Shown here: in pieces, positions 24,601 through 34,554 of the stretch | How the letters are laid out: the number at the start of each line of letters is the position of its first letter | How positions within the stretch are numbered: the first letter of the stretch is position 1 | DNA from: Edolisoma coerulescens | Lineage: Eukaryota > Chordata > Aves > Passeriformes > Campephagidae | Assembly: GCA_013397115.1 (NCBI GenBank) | Contig: VWZW01000522.1 | Location: forward strand, 992,001 to 1,056,000 | Length of the DNA stretch: 64,000 nt | Direction of reading: 5' to 3' | Translations under genes and position numbers: made by a program | The notes under the pieces: generated by a model | Databases searched by the model: none | Seen by the model: only the letters and a program-made list of their open reading frames with translations | Told to the model about the DNA's origin: nothing

Positions 24601-27600
24601 TCCTCTTCTTTGGGGATTTTTCTTAACTCTTTCTTAGTTAACTATCATTCTTTAAGCACCTACAGGCATGTAATCAATGGTTCTTCCCTAACATATGGCC
24701 ATATGAAGGTTTAATGTTTTCTCTTTGTGTATTCATAATATATAGGAATGGTAATATTTATTCTTTAAATTATCCTCCCAAGATCAGTGAAATACTGGTC
24801 CCATAATAAGTTAAAAGTTCAATTGGACTTCTGGAAAAAAGGCTGAGTGGGACTCAGGTTTAATGCTGAAGGGATCTAAGTTATTTCACAGCTGAGGCTG
24901 CAGCAGAACTACTCCTATTACCTCAAATCTGGCCAACCTACAACAGCCACAGTGCAGAAAAGTCGCTAGCACTGTAGGTGACAGGTTAAAAACTCATACT
25001 CAGTTTGAAGTCTTGGTTTGAGACATCCATCTCTGGCGTTAATTTATCTTATGATCTTGGATCAAAGTATGTTGGGAACTGTAATTACCATGAGAACTGG
25101 GAATTTTAACCTATAATGGCAATCCGTGGCAGCAAATGTCAAGACAAAAATAGTTCTCCTAAGCCTCAGCAGAGGAAAGGATCTGTTGGCTTTGCAGTCC
25201 GTTTGCAACAGACCAGTGACTACGTAAGAAATATGAGAGGGAAGAAAAATTGTTCAACACTGTGACAGGTTTCAGATGAATAAACTGTAAATTTAGAGGG
25301 AGAGTTTAGGAGAAGATTGCTGGAGTGTTCAGATTAAGAATTGGCAAAAAATAAGGGAATAATTCTTCAGCTGTCAGAAAAAGGAGATCAAAATACACAT
25401 TGGTCAAAGCAGCTTGTTTGACCAAGGGGTCTAAGGGCACCTCACATTGAAGTGGTTTAGTGAGAAGCATGTACCTACAAACTACCAACACTGTATGTCA
25501 TCTTGTGGCAAAAGAAAAACTGTAATAGAATAAGAATTGCACTGGTAAGAGAAGACAGAGATGGTGCACAGCAGTGTAGTCACACTATGGCTTGCAGACC
25601 ATTGATGGTGAGTGAAATACCAGAATCTGATCTGTAAAATAATTAGCAACCCTGTACCCTCATCCATGGTTTTGTGCAAGCGTTACTGAGCATTAACAAG
25701 CATTAAAATATCTGAATTTATGCTTATAACATAAAAATTCATATGCTATAAACGATTTCAATCAAATGCATTAAATGATTTAAATACAGATGTTTTTAGC
25801 ACAATTATCATCATCTCTCCCAACTGCTAAGAAATAGTAGGATGCAAGTTGTCCATATATTTTATAATTGCATTCCTTTAATAAAGTGGTTGGGAACCCC
25901 AAGTTTATAGCAAAACTGTGGGGAAAATAGGAGCTTACACTTTCTTTTGATAGGAAGACTCTTCAAAAGATTCTCTTGAAAAAATTTGCTGGGGCCTCTA
26001 GCAGGCAGGATCTCACTTTTCATTCTTTAGTATCACAGAGTAGACATATCATTTAACCTTAATCCTTTCAGAAGGCCCAAGTTTATCAGCCTAATATACT
26101 ATAGTAAATGCTTGTTGACAGTTATGAAAATTATAGTATGAACAGCAGTATAACAAATGTGAATAACCAGTACAAGCAGTGTATTTCTGATTTAACTTCA
26201 TTTATCTAGGAAATCAGGATCAAAGACTAACAGGAAACCAAAATAAAGCTACTGTTTCCAGACAGAAACCTATCTTTATTACAACTTAACAGCCAAACAT
26301 AACTTTCCCTTAGTTTGAGGTGTTAATTCTGTGTGATTACCGAATACATATACATGGTAATAACATAGAATTGTGATCATTTTATTTTCCTTATAATCAC
26401 CATTTTATTTTAGAGACAAAGTTATTCAAAAGAGGATGCATCGAGATAACATGCATCCAGCACTAATCCAGTTGCCTTCTCTTTTTCTTCCTTTCTGTGT
26501 CTTCAGTGTCCCATAATTTGGAGCTTCACATCGCTCCTTCAGCAGCTCTAGAGAGGGGGGAAAAGCTCATCCCACCGCTCTTACCAGCAAAAGGATACAG
26601 GAGATAGAGGTAGCAGAGCTGACACATCAGGGGTTAAACAATTTGCTGTTCTTTAACAACACTTCATTTTTGCCCTCAAAGTTTATCTACATTAAAATAT
26701 TCTAAATGTAGTGTGTTTCTGTAAGTCTAATTATATGTGGCATGCGAAAACATATTTGATAATCACATTGCTAATTATGTGCAATCACTTCAATACACAG
26801 GTGCAATGCTCCAGAAATATGCATATTTTAATCACCTCATATATAGATATAAACCACAACTTTTCACTTAAGTGTTCAGTGACTCCTTATTTCTCTGGGA
26901 CTACACTTCCTTGGATTTTTGACTGGCTAGTGCCAGAGAAAGAAATATACTAGGTTACTACAAATCTGGAATTTCATTTGTATGTGTATGTTCCAGTGCT
27001 AAAAACTCTATAATTCCTTACTTTTCCATGGTTTATGAACATTTTAAAGCACGCATTTTATAATTTATTGATGGATACAGCATGCTGACTTCAGAGATAT
27101 GGGAATCATAACATTTTTTTCTTCTGGGAGCTTTAATTCTAGTGTTCCTTTTGTATATATTTGCCTGGAAAATCTTGTATATGTTCATGGAAATGTGTCT
27201 TATCCAGTTTGGATTAAACTTGAAGGACCTTCTTAAGATTTTTGCTCTTAAAAACAGAAGGTCCTAAAAATCTTGAGCAATAAATTCATTTTCATTATAT
27301 TTGTAATAGCTTGTGGCTGCACTTTTTGATGAAACTGTTATTTTTTACATTGATTTTTAAAGCTTTCTTCACAAAATGGATTGCAGTTATCTGTGTGTAA
27401 ATCATAAAAATTGAAAATTTTATATACTCAGATTAACTGAAAAGGACATAAAATATTAATTTGCGTAATTCAAAAGGAATATTTCTATTTTCCCTCTAAA
27501 GATATTTAGCATAAATTACTGGAAGGAATGGCTATATATTACTTGTCCATAAGTATTCTTTTTCACTTTGGGAAGTGAGCTGAAATGACCCCTGACACAC

Positions 27601-27814
27601 AAGAAACTCATCTACTAGTCTGCTTCCAAAATTAAGAAAAGGACAGACCGATAGAAGGGACACAGCAAAATCTGAAAAGCAGCATTGAAATTTGTTCCAC
27701 TGGAAAAAAAATACGTCATATTTCACACAATAAAGCAGCACGGCTTGTTCTGTTTTGCTTTGGCTACACAAATTTTTAATTAAAATAAATTACCCTTAAG
27801 AGTCACAGAATAGT
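18691..27814. other. Intergenic region between HS6ST3 and UGGT2, proximal part
   Basis: About 9 kb of AT-rich DNA. It contains a (CT)n/poly-T tract at about 24087-24117 followed by A-rich low complexity. I recognised no exon, tRNA, or clear transposable element. Open frames of 60-140 codons here have no coding features. Divergent developmental genes often have enhancers in such space, but nothing in this stretch can be called as one by eye. Confidence 0.4.
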
Positions 27815-28080
27815 TGTTACGGGTATTACACATGCCAGCCACCGTAACAGCATTTGACAAGGTTTTCACTGAATCAATACGCCAAAAAGAGACTCTTCTA
27901 TGAAGTCCTTTTTATAAATAGTGCTGCAGCTCACACTGGGTGCCCCCCAGAAAGGGCCCTGAGCAAAGAAATTGCTGGGCAATTATACCCTTACAAGTTT
28001 CCCACCCCTCATGCAACTGATTGGACTAGTAGTAATATTAAAGTCATGATGGGTGCAACACAAAGCACAGCGACATCCAT
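27815..28080 (-). mobile_element. Probable LTR fragment
   Basis: The left edge TGTTACGGG would be the inverted end of an LTR finishing CCCGTAACA. On the minus strand there follow, in LTR order, an ATTGG/CCAAT motif (CCAATCAG), a TATA-like GGGTATAATT and a CTATTTATAAAAAGG motif. A short inverted repeat (TGTTACGG at 27815-27822, CCGTAACA at 27842-27849) lies at the edge. The far boundary and target duplication could not be found, and a CR1 begins right after it. It may simply be unique DNA. Confidence 0.35.
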
Positions 28081-28082
28081 CT

Positions 28083-28282
28083 AAACAGGAGGAAAACTTC
28101 TTTACTGTGGGGGTGACAGAGCACTGACACTGGCTGCACAGAGAGGTTGTGGAGGCACTCAAAACCCGCCTGGACATGATCCTGTGCACCTGCTCTAGGT
28201 AAACCTGCTTTAGCAGGGGTTGTGACTAGATGATCTCCAGAAGTCTCTTCCAACTCCAATCATTCCCTGATTCTATGATTCT
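28083..28282 (+). mobile_element. CR1 LINE 3' end
   Basis: Typical CR1 3' region: CTTCTTTACTGTGGGGGTGACAGAGCACTG, a GAGAGGTTGTGGAGGC segment, GATGATCTCCAGAAGTC, and a terminal tail reading TGATTCTATGATTCT. It is a 5'-truncated insertion in the same orientation as UGGT2. Confidence 0.9.
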
Positions 28283-28763
28283 GACTGGGGTCTTCCCATT
28301 CTTCATTGGGTCCCTTCATTGTCTCCAGATGGGCCATTTCTCTTCTCTCTAAGGTTGCAGCTTCTGCTGATGATTGCAATTTCCTTATCTTCTGGCTTGA
28401 ACTGGCTCTGGGGCCTTCTTTTACTTGACCGTAACATATGTTCAAAATATCTAGGTGAAAGTTCACAGCTTCCAGCCTACAACTTCAGCAACTTTAGCTA
28501 AAAATGCTAAGCAAGTTGTGCTAAGCAAGTTCTGTGTAAGTAGCTCCCCAAATGGCACCACATAGTTTAGATTCGATGAGTGCACTGGAGGCCAGCTTCT
28601 TCTGCTTGTGCATAAAGCAGGACCAGCTTCAAAGTCACCTCAGGTTGCTCAGCACCTTGTCCAGTCAAGAGTCATAGCACCATAAAAGACAGGTGTAATT
28701 CTATGTCACCACTCTGAAATTAGACCAACACAGTGCACAGGGGCTTGGAGAGTCATTTTTGTT

Positions 28764-28943
28764 TGGTGAAACATTGGAACAGGTTGGCCAATAGGTGGTG
28801 GTTGCCCCATCCCTGGAAATATCCAAGGTCTATGGGGATGGGGATTTGAATAACCGCCAGTGGAAGGCGGTGCTGCCCATGGCGGGGGGATTGGACTAGA
28901 TGATCTTTGGTGGTCCCTCTGAACCAAACTATTCTATGATTCT
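28764..28943 (+). mobile_element. CR1 LINE 3' end
   Basis: 5'-truncated CR1: GGAACAGGTTGGCC, CATCCCTGGAAATATCCAAG, GGATTGGACTAGATGATC and the tail CTATTCTATGATTCT. It is moderately diverged. Confidence 0.9.
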
Positions 28944-31442
28944 TTTAAGAAGTGCACTATAGTTTTCGTTCCTGCATTAGAGGTGTGCTAGCAAGACATT
29001 CAGTGCGAGGAATAAACATGAGACTTCTCCTGCCAGCTGCTCAGTCACACAAAGCCTGCAAGCCAGCTGGTCCTGGCACCCAGCTCTTCTGCGACCCAAA
29101 TGCTGCTCCACGCAGAACCAGGAACAGGGAGTTACTGCACAAGTTGCCTCTTCAGGAGCCTGTGCCTCCTTGCAAGGCAATGGTTTCTGCTGAGTCTCTA
29201 CTTCAGCCTGAGCCAGGAGCTGCTGTCAAACAGCCCTGCCTCCCAGCATATGCTATCACTGGAGCACGCTGGATGGTGCAGTCTGCACCCTGCACAGGTG
29301 GAAATAGAATTGCAATTCTGACCCAGTTTAAAAGGATAGAAGAGTCTGTTCAAAGAAAAACTGCACTTGGCTTTAAGTAGACAGTACGTCATGGTTCTGC
29401 AGTCCTTGCTTCTGTCAAAGGGGACTTGGTTGAGTGCACATTCAGGACTCACTGGCTAATTTCCCAACTTAAGTTTTTTTAGGCATTCTGGAAAGGATTC
29501 AGAACTCTGCTCACTGATCTGACTAAAAAGGAAAAATCACTGATATACTTTGTGGTACAGGTATTTTATCTTTATATTTTCCACCTTGCATGTAGCAGTA
29601 GCACCTTTTGATCCCTACATAATAGGCCTATAGTTCAAATCCTACTACCCTGTTCCAGGAAATAGTGTATTTTCTCAGTGAATACACCTGTACCTTCACA
29701 CTAAAGTCTCTTTTGGTGCTGGTGTGGCACTATGTGGCCAGAATTGTCCTAAGGCACTTCATTGCACATACCAGCTTATCAATTAATGTACAAATACCTA
29801 GCTTTGTGCATTTTATTTATAAATATTCTGAAGTTATAATCTCCCAAACAGTTGCATGCGACAAATCATGTGTAAAATACAAGTATGTGGCTATTATTTG
29901 AATCATCAACAATGGTGATTTAATAACCTCATTGTACATTTTAGGCTAAATTATGTATCATCAGCACATCACCTCTGTTCCTTTCACTGAGTACACAGAC
30001 AGATTCACAACTTACAACTAGAGAAAGAAGGAAAAATGTTCTTTTTTTCAACACCCAAGAACCTCACAGGGTGTTGTGAATAAGAGATTAATTATGAGCA
30101 CAGGCCAGCTAACAACCACGATTGGTAGCTATCATCAGAAATGCCAACTCATGCTACATGATGAGCTCGACCCAGGAATAATAAGATAAGATTTAGCACA
30201 GACAAACTCAGAAAAACCCTGCAACATTATAGACAAGCCCTGCTTTTATCCACTGGTGCAGTTAGTTAATCAGATTTGGCACGGTAGGAGCCAGGGCAAT
30301 ACAAAAATCAATACAACCACACTGGTTTTTGGCACAGCAGAGCAGTGGCATTGCTTATGAACTTGAGCTGGTGTATCCAAATGGAGCTGCATTTCCCATT
30401 ATGACCACATTTTACTGTTCTCCACTACACAGTACAGACATGCCCAGAGTTTTGTAGGAAGTTTTTTGACCTGGTCCAGGAAGTATATTCTCCAGATCTC
30501 TGAGGTGGATAATTTTAAATTATAGGCTGTAACTCCTATGTTTATTTCACAAAGCAAAATGTTGCTTCAGTTTCCTTTTTTTCTCTTTTTCTTTTTGGTA
30601 AAAGTTGGGAAGAGAAGCATTCTGGCAGCAGGCCATTTGCTATCACTGCAGCTGTATGCATGGGCATGGCAAAGCAGCATAAATTCTCATTGCTAGAAAG
30701 TTGCCACTGAGCAGATCCTGTGAGCTGTTGAAACCAGGCTTATGTTACTTCTGCATCAATTTTTCTTTCACTGGCTCATCCCTGTAAATCAAAATGAGAA
30801 GTTAACAGTCTATGAAACATATTTTGCATGGTCTGCTCCAGAATACCACTATATTGAGGTATGCTAATCAAATAACCATGGCTGGTCTATAATGGAATGG
30901 ACAAAAAGCGATGCAGTACTGCATCCTTAGTATTTTCAGGGAAACACTTCAAATGCCTGTCATAGCAGTGACATTGACAGGTTCTGAAGAGATTGACCTT
31001 CAATGTCACACAAGATAAAAGGATGCCAGCAGCTACTGCTCAGGAGGCCACCAATTAAAAACCGCATAACAGAAATATCTTTTGGTTGGTGTTTGACATT
31101 TACATTACCTCCAAGTTAGGGAGAAAGGGAACCCTTCACCATGAAAATTGTTTTCAATCTGTTAAGAAAATAAAGTTTTATTTTCAGCTAACTGAATACG
31201 CTGATGAAGCTCAACTTATTTTCACTTATTGCTACTGTTTCTATAAAACAGACTTAGCTTACTGTGACTTATAAAACATTTGCATCTTACTGAGAAGCGT
31301 TCATTAATCACTCCCTCTATTCACACTGAAACCGCTATGATAATCAATTCCTATTTGCACAGCTGCGATATGAATAATTTTAAATTTTGGCTCTAATTGT
31401 TTTTCTGATCTGCTGAAAAATGGTTTCAGAGAACTAAGGGTT

Positions 31443-31445
<3 letters not shown>
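28944..31445. other. Intergenic, nothing firm
   Basis: A GC-richer patch at about 28980-29330 carries a 142-codon open frame with no recognisable domain. The rest is AT-rich. No gene or repeat is called. Confidence 0.35.

Positions 31446-31484
<39 letters not shown>
31446..31484. repeat. Compound (CA)n(TA)n microsatellite
   Basis: About 14 CA units (31446-31473) followed by about six TA units (31473-31484). It is a perfect dinucleotide tract and a likely polymorphic marker. Confidence 0.97.
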
Positions 31485-31808
31485 GGAATGTATGTACAAG
31501 AATGGCCAAGTGTTATTTGGAATACTTAATTACATAAAATTCTGCTGTAGAAATGAAGATTAAGTCTGCTCTCCATCTTCTAGGTTTGCATTCTGCTTAG
31601 CAGATTAAATTCTGCCTTTGTCAAATATACAGAAACAGATTTTTTTTTAAAGTGTGTACTGGCTCTTCGTGGCTAGAATGTAGTTAAGGTACCAAAGCAA
31701 AGGAAAAACTGATAAATATGCAAAAGCTTTTATAAGGAATGCAATGTTCTCTTACAACACTGTATTTCTTTCCAAGGAGCAATCCAAACTGCATCTTAAG
31801 CAATGGAT

Positions 31809-31940
31809 TAGGTTGTCCAGAAAGGTTGTGCAGGTGCCAGCCTTGGATTTTTTTTCAAAACTTGACCTCAGACCTAACCTTGTTGTGAGCTGGAGGGTGG
31901 ACTAGAGACCTCCTGAGGTCCCTTCCAACTTCGTTTCACC
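31809..31940 (+). mobile_element. CR1 LINE 3' fragment
   Basis: Matches the CR1 end: AGGTTGTCCAGAAAGGTTGT, then GGGTGGACTAGAGACCTCC and TGAGGTCCCTTCCAAC. The terminal ATTCTATG repeats are worn away. Confidence 0.75.
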
Positions 31941-34109
31941 TATCTGTTATCATAAATTTAAGGCCTCTAATAAAACAATAACCCTAAATGGGAGAGAGAG
32001 ATATCTCAGCAGAGAGATTCTTTCTGTCTAACAGAGATCTCTGAATTTAAGGAGAAAGGATCTTTTCTCAAGAAAACTACTGGACTAGCTGTTTTCTGTA
32101 GTTCACCACAGACTAATGATCTGACCTCTGATTCAGAGCTACTACCTTATCTTGCCACTGAATTCAAAGCTAGTTATATTTCCATAGCCAGTGCCAACAG
32201 ATTTTATTTATCTTCTTGTATGGCAAATCATAAATTGTTACAGCTCAAGATGAAACAAGTACAAGCTTAGGAGTTCACATTTAAGCAACAATAGCAGCCT
32301 CTTCAATATCAATATAAAACAAAATATAACAGAGCAACTTTATACAGAAAAGCAATTGATAGATTAGGGTAAGGTGAGTGCCTCCATCATCACATTGTAT
32401 CACATGGAGATATGAAAAATGCATGGTAAGTGTACATACATAGGGAATGTGCTATGTACATCGCAGTTTTGCTTGAAGAAACATCAAAAAAGCAACTTGT
32501 AACTCCTTTAACCACAGGATTACTTGGGCTGGGATGTTTTTTGGTAGATGGTCAATACAAACCAGCTATAGCCTATTCTGTGCAGAACAAGTGTAGTGTG
32601 AGTTTTACTAAGTTCATCAAAAGCATTTTGAACTTTGCTAGGGAGTGGTGGAAGTGTGTTTTATCAGTTCATCGCATGTGTATTTACTTTCTATGGATGG
32701 AAGGGTTTGGCCCCATACCTGGGTTATTAGCATAGAAAGACAAGGGGACCAGACTTACTCATCTGTACAGTACTCTGGCCCTGCCATCCCTGTTAGCAGC
32801 AGCAGCAACTTCTGCACTGTCAATGTGAAAGAAATGAAGCTGCTTAGACAGTGTATCACAGTCTTTCTCCATAGAAAAGATGCTGAATTTTGTTATTTCT
32901 AATGGCCCTACACATAAACCAAGAGAAATACTCCTGTGGTTTTCATTATTTCTGCAGAGGTGTAAGAAGGCTGCACTACCAGTTTTAGGTAAGGTTTACT
33001 TAACCTATTTACATTAAAGTTAGCATCACGGATGTGACACAGAGGTAGCTGGAAATTATCTGAGGTCTTATAACAGCACAAATTTGTGTGAATAAGTCCA
33101 AAAAAGATCAACCACAAAGGCCGCGGGCTGAATTTGCATATGAATGACCCTCAGGATGTATTTTTCATACTTTCACAATAAAAAGACCCAGAAGCATGTA
33201 AAGTACAGGCATTTTGTGAAGGCAAGTATCTATACCATAGTTTGAGATGAGCACTAACCATCCAAACTATACAATCCATAGCCTGCTCCCTGGAGTTATG
33301 CCCTCACTGGCTCCCACCGCCCACAAAGCAACTTTGAGCAGTCAGGAGATGACTGTGTGCAAAAGAAATTAAAGTGCATGCAGCAGTAATATATTCCAGG
33401 TTTCAGCTTCAAGTTCCATGGGTCACATTTGGGGAAAGGCAATACGCCCTATTTTTAATACAGCTGGGGGATTCTTTCTCCAATGAACGACTACGCAGAG
33501 CTGCTCTGTATTAGCCTCCCACAACAAAGCTCAGCAGCACCAGCCTCTCTTCGGTCTGAAAAACTGAGAGAATGTAGCAGCTTTGTTGAGGAAATGGAAT
33601 TAACTACAGAGATTTTGAAGACACAAAAAATTAGGAATTGAGAGAACACGAGTCTGAAAGTTCCAACGTAAGCTAGGCAGAAGACAGAGGCAGGGTTCCT
33701 GTGAAGCTCATGCTTACTGAGGAAAAAAAAAAATAAATATAGGAAACAAAACACATCTCAAAATAGAAGTCAGTTTCCAAAACTTGGAGGAAGGGGAAAT
33801 TAAATACCTCCCTCTCAGAGGAACAACTGTATGCGAATATACATATTATGTATGAAGCTGCTCACCTAGAATAAGGTTTTTACTACTGTCCGTAGTCTGG
33901 TGAAGGCCAAGGGAGAACAGCCCGCTAGGACACGGCCAGCGGGAGGTTAGGGGAGCACCAGGGCAGGCGGCTGCTGTCCATGGACACAGCCATGTCCCTC
34001 CTCAGCCTCCTGCAGTGCCCATCACCCAAGCCTAAAGGCACACTACATAAATTTCATACTTGCACTAAACAACCCAAAACCCTAAAAAACGAAAAATAAA
34101 AAAATAACG
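31941..34109. other. Intergenic region upstream of UGGT2
   Basis: AT-rich DNA becoming GC-richer from about 33880. An octamer-type site (ATTTGCAT at 33132-33139, in the partly palindromic ATTTGCATATGAAT) is present. No exon was recognised. Confidence 0.4.
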
Positions 34110-34396
34110 GGAATGCCCCGACGCCGGCAGAGGGGGCGGGGCCGGGCGCGCCTCATAGGGCGGGGGGGAAGCAGTGCCGCTTCTGTGCATGCGCACTCCT
34201 GGCGCCGCGTGTCCCGGCGCCGGCCGCCCCGCTATTTATGTTCCGTCAGCCGCTGATTGGCCTCCGGGCCGACCAATAGCTTTAAGCCGAGGGCGAGGCG
34301 CAGCCAATAGAAGCGCGGCACGGCCCTGTGGGCGGGGCGCGCGCCGGGGCCGCGGGGCCGTGCGGGACTGGGCGTCCCCGCGTACCGCTGCTCCTC
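34110..34396 (+). promoter_or_regulatory. UGGT2: UGGT2 promoter and 5' UTR (CpG island)
   Basis: A sharp switch from AT-rich to CpG-dense DNA at about 34110 marks the promoter. It contains GC boxes (GGGGGCGGGGC about 34132-34142; GGGCGGGGGGG about 34158-34168). An NRF1-like site TGTGCATGCGCA is at 34184-34195. A reverse CCAAT (ATTGG) is at 34256-34260 and forward CCAAT boxes are at 34273-34277 and 34304-34308. The last CCAAT is followed after nine bases by GCACG (34318-34322), one mismatch from the ER stress response element. There is no convincing TATA box. Transcription probably starts between about 34310 and 34390. Confidence 0.8.
34304..34322 (+). promoter_or_regulatory. ERSE-like element (CCAAT-N9-GCACG)
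   Basis: The layout matches the ER stress response element CCAAT-N9-CCACG bound by NF-Y plus ATF6/XBP1 except for the first base of the second half. It sits about 75-90 bases before the UGGT2 start codon. Function is inferred from the motif only. Confidence 0.4.
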
Positions 34397-34554
34397 ATGG
34401 CGGGCTGGGCGCCGCTGCTGCCGCCGGCGCTTCTGCTCGCTCTGCTGTGCGCCCGGCCGTGCTCCTGCGGCACCGCTCCGGCCTCCTCCTCACTGCCCGT
34501 GACCGCCCGGCTCGCGGCGAAGTGGCCGGCGACCCCACTGCTGCTGGAGGCGAG
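34397..34554 (+). CDS. UGGT2: UGGT2 exon 1
   Basis: Codes residues 1-52 plus two bases. ATG in context CTCCTCATGG. A signal peptide (MAGW, then a Leu/Ala-rich core of about 15 residues ending near CARPCSC) is followed by the mature start TARLAAKWPATPLLLEA. Donor GTGCGT at 34555. A longer in-frame open stretch begins upstream at 34328, but it would destroy the signal peptide position. Confidence 0.93.

Noticed and set aside
28952..29380. 142-codon open frame in a GC-richer patch
   Set aside because: Starts just after a CR1 tail; no recognised domain, splice context or promoter. Kept only as a note.
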